A stretch of DNA of 64,000 nt from Compostibacillus humi (GTDB taxonomy: Bacteria; Bacillota; Bacilli; Bacillales; Amphibacillaceae), in contig NZ_BMEV01000003.1 in the NCBI RefSeq assembly GCF_014637175.1, positions 29,497 to 93,496 on the forward strand, in the 5' to 3' direction. The number at the start of each line of letters is the position of its first letter. Positions within the stretch are counted from its first letter, which is position 1. The translations under genes and the position numbers were made by a program. Below are positions 8,855 to 18,035 of the stretch, in pieces. Under the pieces are notes generated by a model. It made no database searches. It saw nothing but the letters and a program-made list of their open reading frames with translations, and had not been told where the DNA came from.

Positions 8855-9892
8855 TTATTTATTTTGGTTTGATAATACAAGCCGGATTTGAAAGTAATCA
8901 ATGTGATCTGGCACCGCATTTTTTATATCTTTCAGCTTAAAGGAATTCAATCTTTTTATCGCCTGGACAATCTCCATTTTTTCCTCCGGTGATACGAACG
9001 GTTCAATGGGAAAATCCGGAACAGAAATGGCTAATTCAACGATATGATCATGAATTGTATTAATCTTTAATTTTCGGATGGACGCAATTTGTTCAATCCC
9101 ATAGCCTTTTTGCAGTAAGCGGTATGTTGTTTTTGCCGATTCTGTCAGCGCAGCTGCCGGAATACTATTTTTGGAAACAAAGGACAGGTGCGGATATAAG
9201 TCTTTTTCTTTATTCACTTTGACATACATTTGATGTTTTACACTTTCTAACAGGAGGATGACGTCATGCCGATCTTGGGAAAATTTTTCTGCTAATTGCT
9301 CGATACTTAAACCGTATCTTTTATAGCCGGTTAACCGGTGTACAAAAATTCCTTTTTCCAGTTCCGAAAATGGCTGCAACAAGTTATACAGTTCTTGATA
9401 CAGTCCCTTTAGCCAATTCTTTTCCTTCCCCTTTATTTTTGGGTATATCTGTTTTATCCAATATTGTATTTTTCGATCGTCAATAATAGGGAGAAAAGTG
9501 GTATTACCCATATTCCTGTTCGTTAATGTTTGGATTAAAAGCAGAAGCCGGCTATAGAAAATATTTGCTGCATCTCCAAACCTTTTTCCATAAAAGCATT
9601 TCATCTTATATCTTTTCAGCAATACATGGCCTTGATCCGTTAAGCGGTAAAAGGAATTCGATTCCTTTCCCCTTCTGATCAATTTTTTTCTTTCCAGTTC
9701 CGTAATTTTTCTTTCAAAATCATCTCTTGTTAATGTGGGATAAATTCGATAATAATTTTCCAATCGAAATAAAAAAGCATCCTGAACGGTTTGAATTCCT
9801 TTTTTTCCTTTTAGCAAATGATATATGCTGGATGCTGAACGTTCTTCATTCAATTCCTTTATACATGTTAAAATAATCGCTTCGAAAAGCAT
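8855..9892 (-). CDS. ypbB: YpbB, helix-turn-helix protein paired with RecS
   Basis: A protein of about 345 residues of the YpbB family. The N-terminal part resembles a winged helix (ERKITELERKKLIRRG, FYRLTDQGH). Near the C-terminus LLQKGYGIEQIASIRKL and KINTIHDHIVELA resemble the HTH_40 helix-turn-helix domain that ends many full-length RecQ helicases. It is immediately upstream of recS, so it may supply in trans a domain RecS lacks; that is inference. ATG at 9892 with GGGGAAG upstream is preferred, but in-frame ATG and TTG codons up to 9913 are possible. Confidence 0.82.
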   Translation of the reverse strand: MLFEAIILTCIKELNEERSASSIYHLLKGKKGIQTVQDAFLFRLENYYRIYPTLTRDDFERKITELERKKLIRRGKESNSFYRLTDQGHVLLKRYKMKCFYGKRFGDAANIFYSRLLLLIQTLTNRNMGNTTFLPIIDDRKIQYWIKQIYPKIKGKEKNWLKGLYQELYNLLQPFSELEKGIFVHRLTGYKRYGLSIEQLAEKFSQDRHDVILLLESVKHQMYVKVNKEKDLYPHLSFVSKNSIPAAALTESAKTTYRLLQKGYGIEQIASIRKLKINTIHDHIVELAISVPDFPIEPFVSPEEKMEIVQAIKRLNSFKLKDIKNAVPDHIDYFQIRLVLSNQNK

Positions 9893-10073
9893 GTTCTTCC
9901 CCATTTCGAACAAAAATAGACATCTTTCATTTAAATAATAGCACAGGAAGATTAAATCGAGGAGAAAAACGACAGCTGAGAAGAAAGGGTTAGTAAGGAC
10001 AGCGGCATTTCAACAGGAAATGCATCATCCAGCTCCGGATATACGATCCAAAGCTGGATGTAAAGTATAGGAT

Positions 10074-11231
10074 CTATTTCCCTATAGTATACGGATTCAC
10101 GCCTTCTGGCACTTTTATCGGCTGTTCCAAAATATAATTTCCAATCCGGACTATCTTTATATTGTCAAAACGGACAGATTCGAAACCATAGCTTTTGGCT
10201 GTCATTAATATCGCATCAATCATGACGGAATACTTTTCATTGTTTTCTAGTATTGCCTTTCCGGTATATTCGAGCACGAGTTCTTTTTCATCTTCTGTTA
10301 TACGAAAGTTGATTTCTTCCGGTATCGTATTTGTTAAGTGAAAGGCCGTATCCTCCTCCTTCATTTCCAAAATTGCTTCATCGATAGGAAAATCCGGTTG
10401 TTGCGGCACAGGTACAAGATATCGTTCCTTATATAACTTGTAACTTGCCCTCTCTTCGGGAAGGATTGGCATTTCTTCCATTTTCCCGAACGGGCCTAAG
10501 TCAATTGTATTGCCGTCTGCCGTTTCGAAAACTGCTTTTGTAATGCCGTGGGGAGCAAACATAACCGATAACGTCTTTTCAAATTGATACGCCCTGACTG
10601 AACCTTCACCTAAAGAAAAATCTTGCGGAAGCTGAACTTTGACGATCTTTTTCTCATCGTCGATCGAATAAGTTGCACCTTGCAGTAAAAAGTCGTTATC
10701 TGCCAGCTCATGCTCTTCCATATATTCAGGTAATTTATTATAAAGTTCGTCTAAATTCCCTTTGGCGGAAACGACAAATGTTATCGGAATTAAATATTGT
10801 CCCTGTTCGTCCGGAATTGCTCCGAATATGACGTTTTCGTCATCATTCACAGTATGAAGTACGTAAGCATGACTTTTATCAGCCTCTGCGGTAAAAAGGG
10901 CATCATAATTCTCGTCTTCGATCATCGTTAATTGTTCATCCTGTGCTTCCATTGCCCCGCTTGAATCATTAGCTACTTCTGAAGTAAAGTGAGAGTCGGA
11001 TAAATTATAAACAAACGGAATAAGAACGATTATAAATATGGCAGCTGCCGTTGCCAATACCGGTGCAAACCGGCTGAATTTTGAACGATCATGAGATGCT
11101 AAATCGGTCATATTGTCCTCTAGCGCAGACTGTTTATATATCTGGTATTTCTCCTGGCGGTCTTCCAATCTGGGCATTTGCTGCAATAATTGAATAATTT
11201 CCTTTTCATCGTTTCCCTTCCTTGACTTCAT
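10074..11231 (-). CDS. rsiX: Anti-sigma-X factor RsiX
   Basis: A 385-residue membrane-anchored anti-sigma factor for the ECF factor encoded just upstream. About 50 N-terminal cytoplasmic residues precede one transmembrane segment (AAAIFIIVLIPFVYNL) and a long external domain, the RsiX layout. ATG at 11231 (MKSRKG) has AAAGGAGGG in front and overlaps the end of sigX by 26 bp, showing translational coupling; an upstream in-frame ATG lacks such a site. RsiX holds sigma-X at the membrane until cell-envelope or cationic peptide stress. No strong terminator follows, only a loose hairpin. Confidence 0.88.
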   Translation of the reverse strand: MKSRKGNDEKEIIQLLQQMPRLEDRQEKYQIYKQSALEDNMTDLASHDRSKFSRFAPVLATAAAIFIIVLIPFVYNLSDSHFTSEVANDSSGAMEAQDEQLTMIEDENYDALFTAEADKSHAYVLHTVNDDENVIFGAIPDEQGQYLIPITFVVSAKGNLDELYNKLPEYMEEHELADNDFLLQGATYSIDDEKKIVKVQLPQDFSLGEGSVRAYQFEKTLSVMFAPHGITKAVFETADGNTIDLGPFGKMEEMPILPEERASYKLYKERYLVPVPQQPDFPIDEAILEMKEEDTAFHLTNTIPEEINFRITEDEKELVLEYTGKAILENNEKYSVMIDAILMTAKSYGFESVRFDNIKIVRIGNYILEQPIKVPEGVNPYTIGK

Positions 11232-11763
11232 TTTCCGTCCCTCCTTTCTCTTCATCTTCCAATAAATATTTCCGTAAATTTTTTAATCCGCGATGCTGGG
11301 TAGTTTTTACTTTGCTAATACTGAAATTTAATATTTCTGCCGTTTCCTGTATGGAAAAAGATAAAATATACCGCAATATTAGAACGCTTCTTTGATCTTT
11401 TGTGCATTTGTCCAAATAATGATAAACCCTTCGTATTTCATCATTTTGAATGGCAATTTCTTCCGGAAGGCTTTTATTGTCCGGAATGATTTCCCCTTTT
11501 TCACTCCAGTCAAAAAATTGGGAGATGCGTTTCTTCATCCGCTGCTGAGAGCGAAAGTAGTCGTATGTTACGTGCCGGGCAATGGAAAAGAGCCAAGTTT
11601 TTTCGCTGCTTTCCCCCTTAAAGGTGTAGTATGACTTCAACACTTTAATATATACTTCTTGGATTAAATCTTCGGCGATGGTTCGATCTTTGACTATATA
11701 CATGATGAATTGGAATAAGTCCTGATGGTACGTATCATACAATCGATCAAAAACGGTTTTCAT
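11206..11763 (-). CDS. sigX: ECF sigma factor, sigma-X type
   Basis: A 185-residue ECF sigma factor. Region 2 includes YHQDLFQF, AEDLIQEVYIKV and WLFSIARHVTYDYFR; region 4 includes LILRYILSFSIQETAEIL and the recognition helix ISKVKTTQHRGLKNL. Sigma-X controls cell-surface charge and lipid modification genes in B. subtilis, and sits beside resE there as here. It is followed by the overlapping anti-sigma gene. An ECF-type promoter just upstream suggests autoregulation. Confidence 0.92.
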   Translation of the reverse strand: MKTVFDRLYDTYHQDLFQFIMYIVKDRTIAEDLIQEVYIKVLKSYYTFKGESSEKTWLFSIARHVTYDYFRSQQRMKKRISQFFDWSEKGEIIPDNKSLPEEIAIQNDEIRRVYHYLDKCTKDQRSVLILRYILSFSIQETAEILNFSISKVKTTQHRGLKNLRKYLLEDEEKGGTENEVKEGKR

Positions 11764-11792
11764 TTGGAACCTCCGTCCGTTTCATAAAAATA

Positions 11793-11818
11793 GTCGTTAT
11801 TCCATGTAAATAGTTACA
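11793..11818 (-). promoter_or_regulatory. ECF (sigma-X) autoregulatory promoter
   Basis: On the minus strand TGTAAC (11813-11818) is followed after 16 bp by CGAC (11793-11796), the classic ECF form, 30 bp before the sigX start. It implies that sigma-X transcribes its own operon. Confidence 0.75.
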
Positions 11819-11871
11819 CTAATAACTATATGGGAAAAAGGGAAAAATACCAAGTTCAACTTCTATAAAAG

Positions 11872-11911
11872 CAAAAAAACTCTGCAAGCCAATGATTGAC
11901 TTGCAAAGTTT
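11872..11911 (-). terminator. Terminator of the res operon
   Basis: The minus strand reads an 11-bp stem with one wobble pair (AACTTTGCAAG/CTTGCAGAGTT; 11900-11910 with 11878-11888), then TTTTT. It follows the resE stop directly. Confidence 0.85.
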
Positions 11912-11916
11912 TTCGC

Positions 11917-13671
11917 TTAATCGAGAGGAATCCGGAAACTAAATGTAGTTCCTTGCTGCAGTTTGCTTTTTACGCTTATTGTTCCTCCATGACTTTCCAC
12001 AATGTTTTTTGCAATGGCAAGCCCCAATCCGGTACCTTTTTTCTCCTTATTTCTCGTTCTTGATTTATCTGCTTTATAAAAACGCTCAAAGACAAAAGGC
12101 AAATCTTCTTCCGGAATTCCGCTTCCATTATCTTCAATCGAAACATACAATTCGCTTTCCGAGTTTTTTACTTTAATAAGGACAAACCCGTGATCATCGG
12201 TATGCCGGATGGCATTGTCGATTAAGTTTGTAAATACTTGCTCAATTTTATCCGGGTCTAAGGAGACGTAACGAACTGTTAGCTGAAATTCGTGCATCAG
12301 GCGGATATTGTTTTCCGTTGCAACCCCTTGGAATTTCTTGACAATTCGCTGCAGGTACGGTTTAATTTCCACAAGTTCCTTTTGGAGCTGGCTATGGCCA
12401 GCTTCCATTCGGGCTAAATCAAGCAAATCATTTACTAAACGGCCCATGCGCAATGATTCTTCATGAATGATTTGCGCAAGTTCATTTTTCTCTTCTTTCG
12501 TCTCAGCAATGTCGTCTACGATTGCCTCGCTATATCCTTGCATCATTGAAATCGGCGTTCGCAGCTCATGGGATACGTTAGCGATAAAGTCTTTTCTTAA
12601 TTTATCTGTTCTTCTTTCCTCCGTCATATCCCGAATTACTGCAACCGCTCCCCGGACGTGAGGGCCATCATACAAAGGAGTCATTAGCATGACGTAGATT
12701 CTTCCCTGGATATTAAATTCCCGAACTGCCTTTTTTTCTCCTTCGATGACTTCCTGCAATATTCCCTTAAGTTCCGCCGGAATTTCCTGATTTTTTTCAT
12801 CGATCGGAATGTTATTTTCAAAGTAGAGATTTTCAAGAAATACTTTTGCAGGAGGGTTGACAACAATCATATGCCCGTTGCGGTTCAGCGTCATAACCCC
12901 GTCAGCCATGGAGCTGACGATGCTGGAAAATTGCTCTTTTTCCTGTCTGAGGGCATTAATATGAAACTTTAACTGTCTCCCCATACGGTTAAATTCTATC
13001 GCCAGATCGCCGATTTCATCGTGGGTCAAAATCGGAACTTTCGTATTAAATTCCCCTTTGGTAATTTCCCTCGCTGCTTCCCGCATTTTAATAAGCGGTG
13101 AGGTTACCCGGGTGGAAAGAAAAACAGCAAAAAACGTCGTTAAAATTAAGGCGACAGCAGCACCAAAATAAATAATTTTCCTTGTTTCCGCCTTCGTTTC
13201 ATTGACGACATTCAATGATTGATAGACAAAAATGGCACCATTTCTCGTTGGTTTTCCGACGATAATAGCTTCAAAATCGGTATCAGGAAGAATGATTTCT
13301 TCTTGAACTTCCACGTTGCCATTTATAACTCTTTGCAATTCGGGCATTTCGTCCAGCCAGCTAGGCTCCATTGCAGTTAAATTTTCATCTGCAGAGTCTG
13401 AAACCCATATTTGCTGATCAGCATGAACGATAGCCACCCTGCTCGTCTGATCTTTTATCAGTTCAACGAATTCCTCGGAAAAAGTTTCGTTTTCTTGCTG
13501 TTCTAATAAAAGGGAGATTTTCGTTGCTACTTGCATTAAATTTTCTTCAGCCTTCGTAATATGAAAATTCTCGAAAAACTGCAGCAACAAGATGGACAAG
13601 ATAAATAAAACGAAACAGACGAGACCAAGTATTGTTACTGCCAGTTTTCCGACAACACTACGCCAAAACAT
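11917..13671 (-). CDS. resE: Sensor histidine kinase ResE
   Basis: A 584-residue membrane sensor kinase. Two transmembrane segments (about 10-32 and 166-187) bracket an external sensor domain. HAMP (about 188-240) and PAS (about 245-350) domains follow. The phosphoacceptor is in FIANVSHELRTP (H368), and the ATPase domain has NLIDNAIRHT, DNGSGIPEED and GTGLGLAIAK. ResE senses oxygen limitation and nitric oxide through its PAS domain and phosphorylates ResD. Its ATG overlaps the resD stop by one base (TAATG). It ends the res operon. Confidence 0.95.
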   Translation of the reverse strand: MFWRSVVGKLAVTILGLVCFVLFILSILLLQFFENFHITKAEENLMQVATKISLLLEQQENETFSEEFVELIKDQTSRVAIVHADQQIWVSDSADENLTAMEPSWLDEMPELQRVINGNVEVQEEIILPDTDFEAIIVGKPTRNGAIFVYQSLNVVNETKAETRKIIYFGAAVALILTTFFAVFLSTRVTSPLIKMREAAREITKGEFNTKVPILTHDEIGDLAIEFNRMGRQLKFHINALRQEKEQFSSIVSSMADGVMTLNRNGHMIVVNPPAKVFLENLYFENNIPIDEKNQEIPAELKGILQEVIEGEKKAVREFNIQGRIYVMLMTPLYDGPHVRGAVAVIRDMTEERRTDKLRKDFIANVSHELRTPISMMQGYSEAIVDDIAETKEEKNELAQIIHEESLRMGRLVNDLLDLARMEAGHSQLQKELVEIKPYLQRIVKKFQGVATENNIRLMHEFQLTVRYVSLDPDKIEQVFTNLIDNAIRHTDDHGFVLIKVKNSESELYVSIEDNGSGIPEEDLPFVFERFYKADKSRTRNKEKKGTGLGLAIAKNIVESHGGTISVKSKLQQGTTFSFRIPLD

Positions 13672-14390
13672 TATTTGCCATCATCTACTTCAAATTTATA
13701 GCCTACTCCCCAAACGGTGACGATCATTTTCGCAGCATCTTTGGAAACTTTGCTTAATTTTTCCCGCAATCGCTTAATATGGGTATCCACCGTTCGCAAA
13801 TCTCCGAAGAATTCGTATTGCCAAACTTCCTTCAACAGCTGTTCCCGGTTAAACACTTTATCCGGCGACTTTGCCAAAAAGCAAAGAAGCTCGTATTCTT
13901 TCGGCGTAAGGCTTACTTCTTGTCCATCTGCAGTAACACGATGGGCATCATGGTCGATAGTTAAGTGCGGAAAAACAAGGACATCTCGTGTTGGCATTTC
14001 CGCTTCATTAAACTGGGAGGATTGAACCCTGCGCAGTATCGCTTTGACTCTCAAGACTGCTTCCCGCGGACTAAACGGTTTAACGATGTAATCATCTGCC
14101 CCGACTTCAAACCCCTGTACACGGTTTGACTCTTCCCCTTTTGCCGTTAACATGATGACAGGTGTACTTTTCTCTTTGCGCAGTTCCTGGCAAACTTCAA
14201 TTCCGTCCATTTCCGGCATCATAATATCCAGGATAATGACGTGGTAATCATTTGCCAAGGCCATTTCTAATGCCTCTTTTCCGTTTGCCGCTTCTTCAAC
14301 AGTAAATTCTTCCCGCTCAAGATACATACGCAGCAGCCTGCGAATCCGCTCTTCGTCATCCACAACTAACACTTTCGTTTCCGTTTCCAT
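13671..14390 (-). CDS. resD: Response regulator ResD
   Basis: A 239-residue OmpR-type regulator. The receiver domain has VVDDEE and the phosphorylation site in VIILDIMMPEMDG (D55), with TAK and KPF downstream. The winged-helix output domain contains TPKEYELLCFLAK and VDTHIKRLREKL. ResD activates anaerobic respiration and cytochrome biogenesis genes, including the res operon. It lies between resC and resE, with 58 bp to resC, where an internal promoter could lie. Confidence 0.96.
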   Translation of the reverse strand: METETKVLVVDDEERIRRLLRMYLEREEFTVEEAANGKEALEMALANDYHVIILDIMMPEMDGIEVCQELRKEKSTPVIMLTAKGEESNRVQGFEVGADDYIVKPFSPREAVLRVKAILRRVQSSQFNEAEMPTRDVLVFPHLTIDHDAHRVTADGQEVSLTPKEYELLCFLAKSPDKVFNREQLLKEVWQYEFFGDLRTVDTHIKRLREKLSKVSKDAAKMIVTVWGVGYKFEVDDGK

Positions 14391-14448
14391 TTTGCTCCCT
14401 CCCTAAATAATGGAAAAACTTTCATTTTATCAGTTCGTAATAATAAAT

Positions 14449-15642
14449 TTATGCATAAGAATGTAAACCAGCCATAACCAGGTTCACGACAATCAAGTTA
14501 AACATAATAATACCGAATCCGATGACGGCCAGCCATGCGGATTTTTCACCGTGCCAGCCTCGGGACAGCCGCAAATGCAAGTAGGCTGCATAAAAGAACC
14601 AAGTAATCAGGGCCCAAACTTCTTTCGGGTCCCATCCCCAGAAACGTCCCCAGGCAATTTCTGCCCAAATGGCGGCAAAAATCAGGCCGCCTAATGTAAA
14701 TACTGGAAATCCAATCGTAACCGACCGATATTCAATTTCATCCAATAAATCTGCTTTAATATTTCTAAGCAATGGCTGGATTGTTGCGCCAATCCTTTTT
14801 CTAAAAATGAGGCGGGCAGCCAAATAAATGATGGACCCTGCAATGATGGACCAAATTAACGTATTAAACTTCCTGCCTGCATCTTCGCCTTGGAACCATG
14901 CCGGGGTTTCAAACCAAGGTTCCATGACACCCTCTGTTATTAGGGTGCCCCCGTTTGGCGCTGCAATCGGCGGCAAATGATATTCGGTAGTAACCGTATT
15001 ATTTCCTTGGCTGTATTCAAAGGTTGCTTCATAATCCATCGCATTAAACGTAGTAGTAATTGCTACGAAACCAATTACAAGGAACAGAATATAAATGACA
15101 AACTCAAGCCAGAAATTTTGCTTTGTCCTCCGGGATTGGTCCGTCACTTTAATTAAATACATTAATCCGACGACAAAACTAATTCCCAAAATCCCTTGTC
15201 CAAGGGCGACAGTAGTTACATGAATGTATAGCCAATGGCTCTGCAAGGAAGGAACGAGCGGTGCAATTTCCGTCGGGAACATACTTGCATAGGCAATGAT
15301 AATCATTGCGATAGGCAGCGCAAATAATCCTAAAAAGTTAAGCCTGTAATAGGCGTAAAGAATAATAAATGCCAAAACTAAGGCCATACCTAAAAAGGTG
15401 ACAAATTCAAACATATTGCTTACCGGTGCATGGCCGCTTGCAATCCACCTTGTAATAAAATAGACGAGCTGGGCTAAAAATCCTGCTACTGTCAGCGAAA
15501 AAGCAATTCTTTCCATCGTGCGTTTTTTCCGATGCTGGTCTGTTCGTTTATCCCGAATCGTTGCACCGAAAAAGAACGTTGCAAGCAAATAACCGAAAAA
15601 AGCGGTATAAAGCGCGGTGCTGCTTACGCTTAATAAATCCAT
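14449..15642 (-). CDS. resC: Cytochrome c biogenesis protein ResC (CcsA type)
   Basis: A 397-residue polytopic membrane protein of the CcmC/CcsA haem-handling family. The tryptophan-rich haem-binding motif is present as [19 protein letters not shown], with conserved histidines nearby ([11 protein letters not shown] and HWLYIHV). With ResB it forms the system II apparatus that carries haem across the membrane and attaches it to apocytochrome c. ATG at 15642 has GAGGAGGA in front; the frame continues a few codons upstream, but that is the ribosome binding site itself. It lies 55 bp after resB. Confidence 0.94.
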   Translation of the reverse strand: MDLLSVSSTALYTAFFGYLLATFFFGATIRDKRTDQHRKKRTMERIAFSLTVAGFLAQLVYFITRWIASGHAPVSNMFEFVTFLGMALVLAFIILYAYYRLNFLGLFALPIAMIIIAYASMFPTEIAPLVPSLQSHWLYIHVTTVALGQGILGISFVVGLMYLIKVTDQSRRTKQNFWLEFVIYILFLVIGFVAITTTFNAMDYEATFEYSQGNNTVTTEYHLPPIAAPNGGTLITEGVMEPWFETPAWFQGEDAGRKFNTLIWSIIAGSIIYLAARLIFRKRIGATIQPLLRNIKADLLDEIEYRSVTIGFPVFTLGGLIFAAIWAEIAWGRFWGWDPKEVWALITWFFYAAYLHLRLSRGWHGEKSAWLAVIGFGIIMFNLIVVNLVMAGLHSYA

Positions 15643-15697
15643 AATACTCCTCCTCAAGCAGTGTGAATGCTTTAGTTTTTTCTATTTGTCTGCACGA

Positions 15698-17332
15698 TTA
15701 CGATGATTTATCCAGTTCTTGCTGGTCCTCCACCATCGTAATATTTGTATCTTTAATCGCAATTTCAATCTCTTTTTTGATACCAAACCAGTTTTTGTTT
15801 GTATGGGCTGCCAGCAGCACTTTGCCATTGTTCGGATTAATCCATATACGACGGTGCTGCCAATACATTCCTTGAATGACACCAATCATAAAGATGGCTG
15901 CACCGATTCCGAAAAATGGAAGAGAACGGTCATATTTTACAGACAGTCCGCTAACATCCCGCATATCAAAATCTTGAATTCCCAATTTATAATTGTTTTC
16001 TCCTGTCGCATCGACATTACGTCCGATGCCGACAAAGCTTATTTCAGGCGCGTTTTCATCCGGCGGATAAACGAGAAATACAAAAGCAGGATTCCGGGGA
16101 TAATTTGTTTCTGATGCAGGTACTCCGTTCTCGTCCAAATAATAGTCAGGATAATATTGATCAATGACGACACGGAATCCATTGTCCAGTTCATACTCTG
16201 ATTCAGGATTTGTCAAATCAATGGTAAATGAACCAAAATCATTTTCTTCATTGTCCTTTTCCTGAATCGCAAAGGTCATGCTGGAAAATTCATTGAGCTG
16301 ATATCCAGACTGATAGATGGTGAATTTGTCAAATTCAAGCGGTTTATTCATCTGGACGGAATCTTCCAATATAGGTTTTAGTTCTGGTTCTGCCCCAGGA
16401 AGCGGAGTATCAGCACGGTAAACGATCAGGTCCGTCTGGTAGTTGCTAGGAACCATGCCTTCTTTTTCCAATGCTTCGGCAAATTTTTCATCATCATGGA
16501 CATCGAAAATAAAATCGATATTTTCTATGTAGTATTCCCCGTCGGTACCAGGAATAACAGTCGTTTCCCCTTCTCGCACCCAGACGTATTCCTCAAAATA
16601 AAATATTGGCGTCATTCTCAAAATCGCTGCTATTAAAATAATGATTAATCCAATATGGTTCACGTATGGGCCCCAGCGGGAAAATCTGCCCTTTTCCGCT
16701 AGTAAATTTCCGTTTTCTTCGGTAATGTCGTAGCGCATTTTTGCCAAACGTTCTTTTACAAGTTTTAACTCTTCGTCCGTCACATTTTCTGACTCGCTGT
16801 ACAGCCGCTGCCTGCTTAAAAATGTTTTATGTTTTTTTGGTTTTTGTATTTTCAGCGCTTTGTACAGCGGCAAAAAGCGGTCAAGACTGCAAATAACGAG
16901 AGAGACACCGATAAGGGCGATCAAAATCATATACCATACCGAAGAGTATAAATTGTGAAAGCCGAGCTGATAATAAATTAATCCAAATATCCCGTATTGT
17001 GCTTCATAGAATACGGCAGGGTCCCGGTTTGGCGCATTAATAGGTATGTATTGTTCTTGCGGAAAAATTGTTCCAAGGATGGAAGCAATTAAAGCTAGAA
17101 CGATAAGCCAGACCCCCACCTTCACGGAAGAAAAGAAAGCCCAAACTTTATCTATGAACGTTTTATTAAAGGTTTGGGAACGTCTTGCCGTTCCGTCATA
17201 TCGCATATTTAACAATCTCTTTTTATCATTTCCGTCTATATGCTGGTTGCCCTCAATCGGCTTACCGCACGATTCACAAAGAACCGTTCCGATCGGGTTA
17301 ACATGTCCGCATTCGCACTTTATTTCTTTCAT
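15698..17332 (-). CDS. resB: Cytochrome c biogenesis protein ResB (Ccs1 type)
   Basis: A 544-residue Ccs1-family protein. A short N-terminal zinc-ribbon-like pair (CECGH and CESCGK) precedes transmembrane segments (AFFSSVKVGVWLIVLALIAS and later VWYMILIALIGVSLVIC, HIGLIIILIAAILR). A large extracytoplasmic domain and a final membrane segment (FFGIGAAIFMIGVIQGMYW) follow. It partners ResC in cytochrome c synthesis. The ATG is at 17332 with GGGGGTAGT upstream. It stands in resABC order within the operon. Confidence 0.94.
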   Translation of the reverse strand: MKEIKCECGHVNPIGTVLCESCGKPIEGNQHIDGNDKKRLLNMRYDGTARRSQTFNKTFIDKVWAFFSSVKVGVWLIVLALIASILGTIFPQEQYIPINAPNRDPAVFYEAQYGIFGLIYYQLGFHNLYSSVWYMILIALIGVSLVICSLDRFLPLYKALKIQKPKKHKTFLSRQRLYSESENVTDEELKLVKERLAKMRYDITEENGNLLAEKGRFSRWGPYVNHIGLIIILIAAILRMTPIFYFEEYVWVREGETTVIPGTDGEYYIENIDFIFDVHDDEKFAEALEKEGMVPSNYQTDLIVYRADTPLPGAEPELKPILEDSVQMNKPLEFDKFTIYQSGYQLNEFSSMTFAIQEKDNEENDFGSFTIDLTNPESEYELDNGFRVVIDQYYPDYYLDENGVPASETNYPRNPAFVFLVYPPDENAPEISFVGIGRNVDATGENNYKLGIQDFDMRDVSGLSVKYDRSLPFFGIGAAIFMIGVIQGMYWQHRRIWINPNNGKVLLAAHTNKNWFGIKKEIEIAIKDTNITMVEDQQELDKSS

Positions 17333-17418
17333 AACTACCCCCCGCTTGTATTGGTTTTAATTGTGAATGTGTCCGAAAATCGTTCTTGCTTCAGTTTCAT
17401 GGAAGCAGTGGATTACGG

Positions 17419-17979
17419 TTACGGCAAAATTTTGTTTAATGATCCTTCCAGCTTTTCCAGTGATAGGGCTCCATTGACGATTTCGACAATTTCTCCTTCT
17501 GGGCTGATGAAAAACGTGCTTGGGATAGGCCCTACTTTATATAAATCCCGGACTTCTTCGGTTTTATCATGGGGAATTGGAAAAGTGAGGCCGTACTTGT
17601 CGATAAAACGATCCACCACTAATTCGGTATTGTCTAAACTGACTGCGACAATTTCGATTCCTTTTTCTTTGTATTCAGGGTATAACTCCTGCATATATGG
17701 CATTTCTTTTTCACACGGTTTGCACCAGGTGCCCCAAAAATTGAGCATAACTCCCTTCCCCCGAAGCTCGCTTAAGGTGATTGTCTCCTGGTCATTATTT
17801 TTATTAATTTGTTTTAATTGAAAATCGGGAGCCTGGTCCCCAACACGGTAAATCGTCTTATCTTCCTGTAAATTGGAGACTACTGCAAAGATTATTGCAC
17901 CGACCATTACTGCGAGTATAATCGAACGGTATATTAAACGATTTCGTTTTTTTCTCTTTTTTGCTTCGGCTTTATCCAA
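17419..17979 (-). CDS. resA: Thiol-disulfide oxidoreductase ResA
   Basis: A 186-residue membrane-anchored thioredoxin-like protein. One N-terminal membrane segment (about residues 16-35) is followed by a thioredoxin fold with active site WCKPC (C86, C89). ResA reduces the CXXCH haem-binding cysteines of apocytochrome c outside the membrane. The start is TTG at 17979, supported by AGGGAGTGA upstream. It is the first gene of resABCDE, and an extended -10 promoter candidate lies just before it. Confidence 0.94.
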   Translation of the reverse strand: MDKAEAKKRKKRNRLIYRSIILAVMVGAIIFAVVSNLQEDKTIYRVGDQAPDFQLKQINKNNDQETITLSELRGKGVMLNFWGTWCKPCEKEMPYMQELYPEYKEKGIEIVAVSLDNTELVVDRFIDKYGLTFPIPHDKTEEVRDLYKVGPIPSTFFISPEGEIVEIVNGALSLEKLEGSLNKILP

Positions 17980-18000
17980 AGTTAATCACTCCCTTATGCC

Positions 18001-18009
18001 ATTATACCA
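18001..18009 (-). promoter_or_regulatory. Candidate extended -10 promoter of resABCDE
   Basis: The minus strand reads TGGTATAAT, an extended -10 sequence, about 22 bp before the resA TTG. No good -35 is seen, as expected for an extended -10 or an activator (ResD)-dependent promoter. Confidence 0.5.
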
Positions 18010-18035
18010 TGTATACCCATTGCTAAATTTGACTA

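Noticed and set aside
10026..10060. Hairpin CATCCAGCT...AGCTGGATG after rsiX
   Set aside because: The loop is 17 bases and no T-run follows, so I do not call it a rho-independent terminator.
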